From: Flavobacterium sp. ALD4
GTDB lineage: Bacteria; Bacteroidota; Bacteroidia; Flavobacteriales; Flavobacteriaceae
DNA length: 64,000 bases
Assembly: GCF_002836475.1 (NCBI RefSeq)
Contig: NZ_PJBJ01000023.1
Location: 1 to 64,000, forward strand
Direction: 5' to 3'
Of this stretch, positions 25,325 to 33,770 are shown one piece after another; the first letter of the stretch is position 1; every line of letters starts with the position of its first letter. Made by a program: the position numbers and the translations under genes. The notes beneath the pieces were generated by a model that saw nothing but the letters and a program-made list of their open reading frames with translations, was not told where the DNA came from and did no database searches.

Positions 25325-27439
25325 TTATTTGTTACGTCTTTCTTTTTCGATAATAGCCAAAGCCAATCTTATTTTGTCGTACAGTATTTTTTCTTCAAGG
25401 TAGTCATAATATGGTTTTAAGGTTGTCGGACTTTCTAATTGTAATTTGGCGTTAGCGATCAAACTTACTTCGTCTTCAGAAACAAATTGGTATAAGTCAA
25501 TCGTTTCTCCGTCCAAATATAATTTCGCCAAATGAGACATAATCGTGCCAATACCTAATTTGCGTTTCAACGCAATTTCCTGAGTAGTTAATCCACTTTG
25601 AAATAGTAGTAACGTTTCTTTATATGTACCGGCCTCTTTTTTAGGTTTTACTACTTTTTTTTTTTGAAATTCGATTATTGCTTTTATGAATGCGTCCCCA
25701 TATTTTTCGAGTTTTGCTTTTCCTACTCCGTCAATAGTAATGAATTCGTCATCACTCATTGGTCGTATTGTTTCCATTTGGCGTAAAGCAGCATCACTGA
25801 AAATGACATATGCAGGAACACTTTCCTCTTTAGAAATTTCATAACGCAATTTGCGAAGTGTTTCAAAAAGAGAGTTGGCTGCCGATTTGCTTTTGGTTTC
25901 TTTAAGTTCGGTTTTTTCGGTGTTGACTTTTTGAACTGTGGTCAGTTGTACTTTGTCTCCTTCAAATAAAACTTCACGGGCTAATGTGGTCAGGCGAATT
26001 TTGTTTTGTCGGTGAAAAGCAATTTCGCAAAGCCCTTGATTGATTAATTGAATGATATACTGATTCCAGTCGTACCAGGATATATCACTACCGATAGCAT
26101 AGGTTTTTAGATTTTGATATTCATTTTCGAATATATAAGCATTTTTGGACCCCCTTAAGAAGTCAATGATAACCGGCAACGGCTCCGATTCTTTCAAACG
26201 AATAATGGCAGATAATGCTTTCTGTGCGATTACAGTTCCGTCAAAAAATTCAGGTGGGTTTTTACAAATATCACAATTACCGCAATTTTCAGTTACCAGT
26301 TCGCCAAAATAAGACAGTAATATTTTTCTGCGACAACTTAAGGCATCGGCATACTGTTTCATTCTTTCAAGTTTCGCCAGTTGCACTTCTGCGTTTAAGC
26401 CTTGAGAAGCAAATTTTTGCAGTTGGATTACATCTCCATAACTTTCGAATAAAATAGTTTCAGAGGGCAAACCATCACGACCGGCTCGTCCAATTTCCTG
26501 GTAATAACCTTCAATATTTTTGGGTAGATTATAATGAATAACCCATCGAACATTTGATTTGTCTATCCCCATACCAAAAGCGATTGTGGCGCAAACTACC
26601 TGGCAATCGTCATTGATGAAGTCGTCTTGGGTTTGCGATCGAACAGCGCTGTCAAAACCGGCATGATATGCTTTTGCGTTTATACCCGCTTTTTTAAGTT
26701 TTCCTGCAAGTTCTTCCGTTGTCTTTCTACTTAGGCAATAAATAATTCCAGATTCGATTGGTTTAGCACTTATAAAATCAATTATTTGTTTGACTCTGTC
26801 GAGTGCTGGACGAACTTCTAAACTTAGGTTTTTTCGATCAAAAGAAGAGATAAACGACTTTGGGTTTATTAAGTTTAATTGCTGGCTAATATCCTTACGT
26901 GTAGCTTTATCGGCAGTTGCAGTTAAAGCTAAGATTGGAGTAGAAGGGAAGCGTTTTTTTAAATATCCTAGGTTGATATAAGCAGGTCTGAAGTCATGTC
27001 CCCAAGAAGAAATACAATGTGCTTCATCAATTGCGATAAGACTTACGGTGATTTGGCTAAATGCATTTTCTAAATAGGATAAGCTCTCAGGAGCTACATA
27101 AACCATTTTTACCTTATTGTTCTTTAGGTTTTCAATGTGTAATTGCTGTTCAGCACTCGTTTGACTGCTGTTTATAAAACAGGCTTGAATTCCATTTGCT
27201 TTTAAACTGTCCACTTGGTCTTTCATCAAAGCGATTAGCGGTGATATTACTATTGTAATTCCGGGAAATAAAAGTGCGGGCAATTGAAAACAAATTGATT
27301 TTCCGCCACCGGTAGGCATAATGGCCAAGGTATCATGACCGGACAAAATAGTATTTATAATTTCCTCCTGATTCGTTCTGAATTTTTCAAAACCAAAATT
27401 TTCCTTTAAAGAGTCATGTAATATTTGGGATGTAATCAT
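25325..27439 (-). CDS. recQ: ATP-dependent DNA helicase RecQ
   Basis: This 704-aa superfamily 2 helicase unwinds DNA 3' to 5' in repair and replication restart. It has motif 0 FGFEKFRTNQEEII, Walker A MPTGGGKS (41-48), DEAH (138-141), HCISSWGHDFR and the QEIGRAGRDG motif VI. The zinc-binding cysteines CRRK..CGNCDIC lie near 370-395, followed by RQC and HRDC domains (HRDC near 540-615). A helix-turn-helix-like end (TTQEIALKRKLGIGTIMSHL) is common in Bacteroidetes RecQ. The DNA glycosylase gene follows 9 bp downstream. Confidence 0.96.
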   Translation of the reverse strand: MITSQILHDSLKENFGFEKFRTNQEEIINTILSGHDTLAIMPTGGGKSICFQLPALLFPGITIVISPLIALMKDQVDSLKANGIQACFINSSQTSAEQQLHIENLKNNKVKMVYVAPESLSYLENAFSQITVSLIAIDEAHCISSWGHDFRPAYINLGYLKKRFPSTPILALTATADKATRKDISQQLNLINPKSFISSFDRKNLSLEVRPALDRVKQIIDFISAKPIESGIIYCLSRKTTEELAGKLKKAGINAKAYHAGFDSAVRSQTQDDFINDDCQVVCATIAFGMGIDKSNVRWVIHYNLPKNIEGYYQEIGRAGRDGLPSETILFESYGDVIQLQKFASQGLNAEVQLAKLERMKQYADALSCRRKILLSYFGELVTENCGNCDICKNPPEFFDGTVIAQKALSAIIRLKESEPLPVIIDFLRGSKNAYIFENEYQNLKTYAIGSDISWYDWNQYIIQLINQGLCEIAFHRQNKIRLTTLAREVLFEGDKVQLTTVQKVNTEKTELKETKSKSAANSLFETLRKLRYEISKEESVPAYVIFSDAALRQMETIRPMSDDEFITIDGVGKAKLEKYGDAFIKAIIEFQKKKVVKPKKEAGTYKETLLLFQSGLTTQEIALKRKLGIGTIMSHLAKLYLDGETIDLYQFVSEDEVSLIANAKLQLESPTTLKPYYDYLEEKILYDKIRLALAIIEKERRNK

Positions 27440-27512
27440 TTAGGGAGTAGTGCCTTTTAGTATTAATGCAATGTAAATTATAAAAAAAAAATAATTTTTT
27501 GATCTGATAAAA

Positions 27513-27540
27513 AAAAGGAACTCGATTAAGAGTTCCTTTT
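27513..27540 (-). terminator. terminator of the arginine decarboxylase unit
   Basis: An 11-bp perfect stem, AAAAGGAACTC (27513-27523) and GAGTTCCTTTT (27530-27540), ends in a T run on the minus strand. It lies between the acidic-tailed gene and recQ. Confidence 0.85.
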
Positions 27541-27557
27541 GTATTTTTTAGATGAAA

Positions 27558-27974
27558 TTAATCTTCATCGTCGTCGTCATCATCGTCATCAGAATAATCA
27601 GACTTATCTGAATCTTCATCATCGTCATCAGTGTCTGGTTTGTCACGATTGTGAAGGTCGTCATCATCATCATCATCGTCATCATCGTCCATGTCATCAT
27701 TCATCCCCATTCCTTTCATTGGCATAACCGGTTCGATAACATCATCGATTTCTTCGTCTTCGTCATAGTTTTCAATTCGATCAGCTAACTTAGTACTTAC
27801 TTTCACTAAATAGAAAGTGTCTTCTGTGCGTACTTCAACTGCTTCAATCAATTCGTTTTTACCATTTCTAAAACGAACGATATTTGAATCATCATAACCG
27901 TCAGGAAACTTTTCCACTAAAAGGTTTAAAATTTCGTTAGTAAGCTTTGCGTAATCAACAATTACTCTTTTCAT
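27558..27974 (-). CDS. conserved protein with poly-aspartate tail
   Basis: This 138-aa protein has a globular N-terminal half (MKRVIVDYAKLTNEILNLLVEKFPDGYDDSNIVRFRNGKNELIEAVEV, about 1-70) conserved among Flavobacteria and sometimes misnamed DNA primase. The C-terminal half (about 72-138) is almost only Asp, Glu, Ser, Lys and Met, including a run of eleven Asp. The Asp run is encoded by GAT/GAC triplet repeats at about 27640-27700, which could vary in length. It follows the DHS-family gene by 9 bp and precedes a strong terminator. Function is unknown. Confidence 0.8.
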   Translation of the reverse strand: MKRVIVDYAKLTNEILNLLVEKFPDGYDDSNIVRFRNGKNELIEAVEVRTEDTFYLVKVSTKLADRIENYDEDEEIDDVIEPVMPMKGMGMNDDMDDDDDDDDDDDLHNRDKPDTDDDDEDSDKSDYSDDDDDDDDED

Positions 27975-27983
27975 AAGGATATT

Positions 27984-28955
27984 CTATAGATCTAATAAAT
28001 AAGCAAAAATAAGAGGTGCCACAATTGTAGCATCAGATTCAATAATAAACTTAGGCGTTTTTATATCTAATTTACCCCAAGTAATTTTTTCATTCGGAAC
28101 AGCTCCAGAATACGAACCGTAACTGGTAGTAGAATCTGAAATTTGGCAGAAATAGCTCCAAAAAGGTGTTTCTGGCATTTCCATATCTTGGTACAGCATT
28201 GGAACCACGCAAATCGGGAAATCTCCGGCGATACCACCACCGATCTGGAAAAACCCAACTCCATTAGCAGAATTTTTAGGATACCAATCTGCTAAAAATG
28301 TCATGTATTCTATTCCAGATTTCACCGTAGAGACTTTTAAATCTCCTTTAATGACATAGGAAGCAAAAATATTTCCCATAGTACTATCTTCCCATCCTGG
28401 ACAGATAATCGGTAAGTTTTTTTCTGCTGCAGCATACATCCAGCTATCTTTCAAATCGATTTCGTAATACTCTTCTAAAACGCCTGATAAAAGCATTTTG
28501 TACATAAATTCATGCGGTAAATAACGTTCTCCCTTATCATCTGCGTCTTTCCAAATTTTGTAAATATGTTTTTGCAAACGACGGAATGCTTCATGTTCAG
28601 GAATACAAGTATCTGTTACTCGATTTAACCCTCTTTCAAGTAAATCCCATTCTTGCTCTGGAGTCAAATCACGGTAGTTTGGCACTCTTTCGTAATGTGA
28701 ATGAGCTACCAAGTTCATGATATCTTCTTCTAAATTTGCACCAGTACAAGATATAATTTGAACTTTGTCTTGACGAATCATTTCTGCAAAAATCTTTCCG
28801 ATTTCGGCAGTACTCATTGCTCCTGCAAGAGTTACCATCATTTTAGCTCCATTTGCAAGCTGCTCTTCGTAGCCTTTTGCTGCATCTACTAAAGCCGCAG
28901 AGTTGAAATGCAAATAATGCTTTTCTATAAACTGACTTATAGGTCCTTTACTCAT
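27984..28955 (-). CDS. deoxyhypusine-synthase-family protein
   Basis: This 323-aa protein has the NAD-dependent fold of deoxyhypusine synthase: AGAMSTAEIGKIFAEMI, ISCTGANLEEDI, ICPGWEDSTMGNIFAS, GGGIAGDFPI and ITWGKLD, with the catalytic Lys at 295. Bacteria lack eIF5A hypusination, and bacterial members are usually thought to act as homospermidine-synthase-like or other aminobutyl transferases. The arginine decarboxylase upstream supports a polyamine role. It starts 93 bp after that gene and is followed after 9 bp by the acidic-tailed protein. Confidence 0.88.
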   Translation of the reverse strand: MSKGPISQFIEKHYLHFNSAALVDAAKGYEEQLANGAKMMVTLAGAMSTAEIGKIFAEMIRQDKVQIISCTGANLEEDIMNLVAHSHYERVPNYRDLTPEQEWDLLERGLNRVTDTCIPEHEAFRRLQKHIYKIWKDADDKGERYLPHEFMYKMLLSGVLEEYYEIDLKDSWMYAAAEKNLPIICPGWEDSTMGNIFASYVIKGDLKVSTVKSGIEYMTFLADWYPKNSANGVGFFQIGGGIAGDFPICVVPMLYQDMEMPETPFWSYFCQISDSTTSYGSYSGAVPNEKITWGKLDIKTPKFIIESDATIVAPLIFAYLLDL

Positions 28956-29047
28956 TTTATTTGGTTTAAATATTTAAGAATCAATACTTTGAATGGTTAG
29001 ATTCAAATATAATAATTTTTAAATTGACTAATTGTGTATTTAATTAT

Positions 29048-30448
29048 TTATTTTTTGTCGTAGCCTAAAATTTTTAATACATCGTCGGCTGTTTGTTGTT
29101 CTGAGAATACTTCGGTTGCTATAATTCCATTTTCATCTCTGTTGATTAAGATGTGTTTTGGTTGTGGAATCAAGCAGTGATGTAATCCACCATATCCACC
29201 AATAGTTTCTTGATAAGCACCGGTATTAAAAAATCCAATATATAATGGTTTTTCTTTATTGTATTTTGGTAAATAGATGGCATTCATATTTTGCTCAGAA
29301 TTGTAATAATCATCACTATCACAAGTTAAACCACCCAATAAAACTCGTTCGTAAGTTTCATTCCAACGGTTAATTGCCAGCATAATAAAACGTTTGTTGA
29401 TTGCCCAAGTATCAGGTAAAGTAGTGATAAAAGAAGAGTCAATCATGTTCCATTTTTCTCTATCATTTTGTTGCTTTTGATACAAAATTTGATAAATAGC
29501 GCCTCCGCTTTCTCCTACGGTAAAAGAACCAAATTCAGTAAAGATGTTTGGAACGTCAACTTCAGCCTCATCGCAGGCAATTTTAATCTGATTGATAATT
29601 TCATCAATCATGTATTGATAATCGTATTCAAAAGCCAATGAATTTTTTATAGGAAATCCACCACCAATATTCAAACCATCCAATGTAGGGCATTCTTTTT
29701 TTAATGCGATGTATACTTTGATACATTTTACCAACTCATTCCAGTAGTAAGCCGTATCGTTAATCCCTGTATTGATGAAAAAATGCAACATTTTAAGTTC
29801 CAATCTATCATTATCCTGAATTTGTTTTTTATAAAAACTAACAATGTTTTTATAACCAATTCCAAGACGGGAAGTGTAAAACTCAAACTTTGGCTCTTCT
29901 TCAGCAGCAATACGGATTCCAATTTTGAATTTCCCGTTAATTTCTGCCTGAAGTAGATCTAGCTCTTCATAATTATCAATAATTGGAATAGTGTTTTTAT
30001 GCCCGTTATTAATTAATCTTGCAATATTTTCAATGTACTGGTCTCTTTTAAAACCGTTGCAAATAACATAAGTGCTTTTGTTTATTTTACCATTTGCCAT
30101 TAAATTTTCAACAATATTAATGTCGAAAGCTGAAGAAGTTTCAACGTGAATATTGTTTTTAAAAGCTTCATTCATAATGAATTCAAAATGGGAGCTTTTT
30201 GTACAATAGCAGTAATAGTATTTTGCCTCGTATTTATTTTTCTCCATCGATTTACGAAACCAGTTTTTGGCTTTGTTAATGTTATTTGAAATTTGAGGTA
30301 AATATGTGAATTTTAATGGAGTACCATATTCTTCAACGAGTTTCATCAAATCAATATTGTGAAACTTTAGATTGTCTTTGTTTAATGTAAATTCTTCTTG
30401 TGGAAAGTAATATGTTTGATTTATTAGATCGGAATATTTTGTATTCAT
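29048..30448 (-). CDS. speA: biosynthetic arginine decarboxylase (PLP, fold III)
   Basis: This 466-aa PLP enzyme converts arginine to agmatine, the first step towards putrescine. Lys84 in YCYCTKSSHFEF is the expected Schiff-base Lys. HVETSSAFD, LNIGGGFPIKNS and the decarboxylase motif TCDSDDYYN near the C-terminus are present. It is shorter than E. coli SpeA (658 aa), as is usual for the Bacteroidetes form. A canonical promoter lies 240-270 bp upstream, leaving a long leader that holds a 59-codon ORF. No agmatinase gene lies next to it in this window. Confidence 0.88.
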   Translation of the reverse strand: MNTKYSDLINQTYYFPQEEFTLNKDNLKFHNIDLMKLVEEYGTPLKFTYLPQISNNINKAKNWFRKSMEKNKYEAKYYYCYCTKSSHFEFIMNEAFKNNIHVETSSAFDINIVENLMANGKINKSTYVICNGFKRDQYIENIARLINNGHKNTIPIIDNYEELDLLQAEINGKFKIGIRIAAEEEPKFEFYTSRLGIGYKNIVSFYKKQIQDNDRLELKMLHFFINTGINDTAYYWNELVKCIKVYIALKKECPTLDGLNIGGGFPIKNSLAFEYDYQYMIDEIINQIKIACDEAEVDVPNIFTEFGSFTVGESGGAIYQILYQKQQNDREKWNMIDSSFITTLPDTWAINKRFIMLAINRWNETYERVLLGGLTCDSDDYYNSEQNMNAIYLPKYNKEKPLYIGFFNTGAYQETIGGYGGLHHCLIPQPKHILINRDENGIIATEVFSEQQTADDVLKILGYDKK

Positions 30449-30503
30449 GTAGCTTTTAGTATTGCAGATTAATCAAATTGGTATATTAGAATTAAACTAA
30501 TTT

Positions 30504-30683
30504 TCAAACTCTAATATTTGCATAAATAATCTGAAGTTTTTCGTGATCTACTTTTAAATGGTTCGACTGATCAAAACAAAAATATTTTTTAATCGAATAA
30601 AAACGTCTCAATATCCTTAAAAAAGATTTATTGTTTCGGTTCTCATTTGAACTATAATTTCCTTGTTTTTGATTGTTTTTCAT
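30504..30683 (-). CDS. 59-codon leader ORF upstream of arginine decarboxylase (tentative)
   Basis: The ATG ending at 30683 opens 59 codons to a TGA at 30504. The product is Asn/Lys/Arg-rich at its start (MKNNQKQGNYSSNENRNNKS) with a basic middle (RILRRFYSIKKY). The ATG lies about 6 bases after a perfect -7 box, so translation would be nearly leaderless. It could be a regulatory leader peptide for arginine decarboxylase or chance open sequence in a 5' UTR. There is no family match I recognise. Confidence 0.3.
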   Translation of the reverse strand: MKNNQKQGNYSSNENRNNKSFLRILRRFYSIKKYFCFDQSNHLKVDHEKLQIIYANIRV

Positions 30684-30688
30684 TGTGG

Positions 30689-30720
30689 CAAATGTAAAAA
30701 ATAATATATACGTAATCCAA
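30689..30720 (-). promoter_or_regulatory. canonical Bacteroidetes promoter for arginine decarboxylase
   Basis: On the minus strand TTGG (30720-30717), exactly 20 bases, then TACATTTG (30696-30689) give a full match to the -33/-7 consensus. Transcription would start near 30682, giving a leader of about 235 nt before the decarboxylase ATG. Confidence 0.75.
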
Positions 30721-30740
30721 TCCTTTTGGCTAAAAAATAT

Positions 30741-31808
30741 TTAAGATTTATAATCGTTAAATGCTTTAAGAATTAATTCATTTTCAACAGATTGATTTAT
30801 TTTTATTTTACCAATACCTTCTATTAGGGCAAATTGTATGGTGCCATATTCATTTTTCTTGTCATGAATGAGCAATTCTAGTATGGGTTCTATGTCATTT
30901 TCAAGAAACACGATATCATCAAAGATTGATTTTATTGTCGTTTTAATTTGAATATACTCGCTTGCACTTATTAATTCCTTGTCGAAAGAGATATAGCTTT
31001 CTAAAATCATCCCTACAGCAATGGCTTCACCATGTAATAAGGTAGTTTTATTTTCATTCTCAAGAAAATAACTTTCAATGGCATGACCGAGTGTATGTCC
31101 GAAGTTTAGTGATTTCCTAATATTTTTTTCAGTGGGGTCTAATGTTACTATTTCGTTCTTAATTACAACGGAACGGTAAATGAGTTCGTCAAAGTCAGCA
31201 AAGTCAATCGCTTTTAAGTCTAGAAATTGTTCCCAATATGCTTTGTCAAAGATTAAACCATGTTTTAGCATTTCGGCAAGACCAGAACGCATTTCATTTT
31301 GCGGAAGCGTCTCTAAATAATCGGTATCTATTATTACCATTGTCGGTAGGTTGAAAACACCAATTTGATTTTTTAAATTACCTAGATCAACTCCGTTTTT
31401 TCCACCTACGGAAGCATCAACCATTGAAAGCAGGGTAGATGGGATATTAATAAAATCGATTCCTCGTTTGAAGGTTGAGGCTACAAAACCACCTAAATCA
31501 GTAACAACACCGCCACCAAGATTTATGACAAGACTTTTCCTGTCAGCACCAAGCTCGGTTAAAACATTCCATATTTGGACGCAAGTCTCAATGTTTTTAT
31601 TTTCTTCACCTGCTTCAAATTCGATAATTTCGATAGTTAGTTCCGTTTCTAAATAAGGTAGGAATATTGGTAAACACAGTTCATTAGTATTGCTGTCTAC
31701 TATTATGAACAAGTTAGAATACTTGTTTTCTTTTAAATGAAGGTTTAGCGCTTCATATCCTTTTTCATTAAAATAAATTGGATAATTACTTGCTTGAATC
31801 GTTTGCAT
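30741..31808 (-). CDS. aroB: 3-dehydroquinate synthase
   Basis: This 355-aa NAD- and metal-dependent enzyme makes 3-dehydroquinate in the shikimate pathway. NLGGGVVTDLGGFVAST (96-112), STLLSMVDASVGGKNGV (124-140), GLAEMLKHG, NFGHTLGHAIE and LLHGEAIAVGM contain the NAD and metal ligands (Glu, His, His). Length fits AroB (about 360 aa). It is probably transcribed alone; a canonical promoter for arginine decarboxylase starts just downstream. Confidence 0.96.
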   Translation of the reverse strand: MQTIQASNYPIYFNEKGYEALNLHLKENKYSNLFIIVDSNTNELCLPIFLPYLETELTIEIIEFEAGEENKNIETCVQIWNVLTELGADRKSLVINLGGGVVTDLGGFVASTFKRGIDFINIPSTLLSMVDASVGGKNGVDLGNLKNQIGVFNLPTMVIIDTDYLETLPQNEMRSGLAEMLKHGLIFDKAYWEQFLDLKAIDFADFDELIYRSVVIKNEIVTLDPTEKNIRKSLNFGHTLGHAIESYFLENENKTTLLHGEAIAVGMILESYISFDKELISASEYIQIKTTIKSIFDDIVFLENDIEPILELLIHDKKNEYGTIQFALIEGIGKIKINQSVENELILKAFNDYKS

Positions 31809-31952
31809 CTTTTTGGATTAATTGAAAGTGCAAAATAAGGTATTTTTTGCTTAATTCTATTCAATAGACAGCCCATATTTCGAAATAAATATAACAAAAA
31901 ATATAAAATATATTTAATTGTAGATTAGTTAGCTGAGATTAAAATAGCTCGT

Positions 31953-32234
31953 TTAATTACAATTTTGCATAACAATATCAGCAGCATTACTATAATTTTT
32001 ATTTTTAGCCAAGTTTAGATAATTACGGCCCTCTTCATTATTTTTTATCGGAAAGTAGCTTAACCTTAATAGATACTCAGACTTTCCATCATTAAGATTG
32101 GGGCCATCTAAAGCTTTTTTTAAATAGGTAATGGCATTATTATATTCTTTTAGGTTGTAATAACAGATTCCTATATTTTGCACATAAATCAGATTACCAA
32201 GTTCTGTTTTTAATGCTTTCTTATAGGATAGCAA
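31953..32234 (-). pseudogene. TPR-protein remnant
   Basis: About 93 codons read as tetratricopeptide repeats (NLIYVQNIGICYYNLKEYNNAITYLKKAL, then a second, weaker unit). The frame has only a TTG as possible start and is closed by a TAA a few codons upstream, in mid-repeat, so the N-terminal part of the protein is missing. The flanking DNA has no matching continuation that I can see. It is most likely the tail of a decayed gene; a short functional TPR protein is less likely. Confidence 0.5.
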
Positions 32235-32478
32235 TGCTGTCGTATTTTAAAGCATTTCCAAATTGTATTACTTGAATCTCAACAATATTTTGGTGAAACA
32301 ATTATTTCCTTCCGATCAGAAGGCTATCGTTAGGAAACATTAATCAGCAAGCCACCAATTAACAATATCTAATTGCAAGTCATACACACTTGTGCCACAT
32401 GTCAATAGTGGTATTTACAATGAAATATTAAATTTATATTTAATACTAAAATATGGGTTTTAATCCACAGGTTTTTTT

Positions 32479-32486
32479 TATTTTTG
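32479..32486 (+). promoter_or_regulatory. -7 box upstream of proline dehydrogenase
   Basis: TATTTTTG matches TAnnTTTG and lies 37 bp before the chosen ATG at 32523. The -33 region is not clear. A start near 32493 would exclude the TTG-initiated N-terminal extension of the frame. Confidence 0.45.
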
Positions 32487-32522
32487 CTACATAGAAGTTA
32501 TAATAATTACGAAATTAGCAAC

Positions 32523-33692
32523 ATGGAAAAAATATTCGATAATACAGAAGTGGCCTTTGCATTAAAAAGCGATACAGAACTTGATAGAGCTTACTTTCTT
32601 TTTAAAATGATTTCCATCGAGCCATTGGTCAAAATAGGATCGGCGGTTACTAATTTCGCATTAAATCTTAATCTTCCGGTGGAAGGATTAATACGTGCCA
32701 CTGTTTTTGATCATTTCTGCGGAGGTATTAATGTAAAAGATTGCCTATCTGTTGTGGATAAAATGCAAACAAAAGGAGTTTCTTCTGTATTGGATTATTC
32801 AGTGGAAGGAAAAGAGGATGAGCATCAGTTTGATGCTGCAATGAAAATGACTTTAAAAACCATAGATTTTGCCAAAGAGCGTCAATCAATACCGTTTGCA
32901 GTTTTTAAGCCAACAGGGTTTGGACGTTTTGAATTGTATGAAAAATTAGGAGAAAAACAGAAGTTAACTGCGGAAGAACAAGAGGAGTGGGATAAAGTTG
33001 TTGCTCGTTTTGATTTGGTTTGCAGTGAAGCTTATAAAAATAATGTATCGTTACTTATTGACGGAGAAGAGAGTTGGATGCAAGATGCAGCTGACGAATT
33101 GGTTACTAATATGATGCGTAAGTACAATAAAGAGAAGCCAATTGTTTTCAATACATTGCAATTGTATCGTTGGGATCGTTTGGATTATTTGAAAAAGTTG
33201 CATGAAGTGGCAAAGAAGGAAGGGTTTATTATTGGAATGAAGTTAGTTCGTGGCGCTTACATGGAAAAAGAACATGCTAGGGCTAAAGAAAAAGGGTATC
33301 CAACACCAATTTGTGCATCAAAGGAGGCTACAGATGCTAACTATGATGCTGCAGTAGATTATATGGTTGATCATTTAGACGGAATGTCTATCTTTTTAGG
33401 TACTCATAATGAAGAAAGTACTTATAATTTGATAGATCATATGAAGTCAAAAGGAATAGACACTAAAGATGAAAGAATATGGCTTGGCCAACTTTACGGT
33501 ATGAGTGACAATATTAGTTATAATCTAGCCGATCATAATTATAATATTGCAAAATATTTACCTTTTGGTCCGGTAAAAGACGTGATGCCGTACTTGATTC
33601 GTCGTGCTGAGGAAAACACCTCAGTGGCCGGACAAACTAATCGTGAGTTAGGATTAATAAAGGCAGAGCAAAAAAGAAGGAAAAAAGAATAA
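32523..33692 (+). CDS. proline dehydrogenase
   Basis: This 389-aa FAD enzyme oxidises proline to pyrroline-5-carboxylate. The TIM-barrel motifs are visible: FDHFCGG, FKPTGFGRFELYEKL, LLIDGEESW, FNTLQLYRWDR, IGMKLVRGAYMEKE and the C-terminal FGPVKDVMPYLIRRAEENTSVAG, which holds the proline-binding RR. It is a separate PRODH, not the bifunctional PutA. The ATG at 32523 is preferred over an upstream TTG at 32484, because a -7 box overlaps that extension. A strong bidirectional terminator follows. Confidence 0.93.
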   Translation: MEKIFDNTEVAFALKSDTELDRAYFLFKMISIEPLVKIGSAVTNFALNLNLPVEGLIRATVFDHFCGGINVKDCLSVVDKMQTKGVSSVLDYSVEGKEDEHQFDAAMKMTLKTIDFAKERQSIPFAVFKPTGFGRFELYEKLGEKQKLTAEEQEEWDKVVARFDLVCSEAYKNNVSLLIDGEESWMQDAADELVTNMMRKYNKEKPIVFNTLQLYRWDRLDYLKKLHEVAKKEGFIIGMKLVRGAYMEKEHARAKEKGYPTPICASKEATDANYDAAVDYMVDHLDGMSIFLGTHNEESTYNLIDHMKSKGIDTKDERIWLGQLYGMSDNISYNLADHNYNIAKYLPFGPVKDVMPYLIRRAEENTSVAGQTNRELGLIKAEQKRRKKE

Positions 33693-33710
33693 GCAGTTTC
33701 TGCAAGGAAT

Positions 33711-33753
33711 AAAAAAGGTTTCGTCAGTACAGTACAACGAAACCTTTTTTTAT
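33711..33753. terminator. bidirectional terminator between proline dehydrogenase and porin
   Basis: AAAAAAGGTTTCGT (33711-33724) and ACGAAACCTTTTTT (33737-33750) form a perfect 14-bp stem flanked by A and T runs between convergent genes. Confidence 0.9.
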
Positions 33754-33770
33754 TTTACAATAGTTTCACC

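Noticed and set aside
27539..27727. His-rich plus-strand ORF that could look like a metal-binding peptide
   Set aside because: It is the reverse complement of the poly-Asp coding repeat (GAT/GAC read as ATC/CAT) and includes the terminator region.
27558..27974. DNA primase function for the acidic-tailed protein
   Set aside because: There is no zinc finger, TOPRIM or primase motif; the name seems to be a propagated label.
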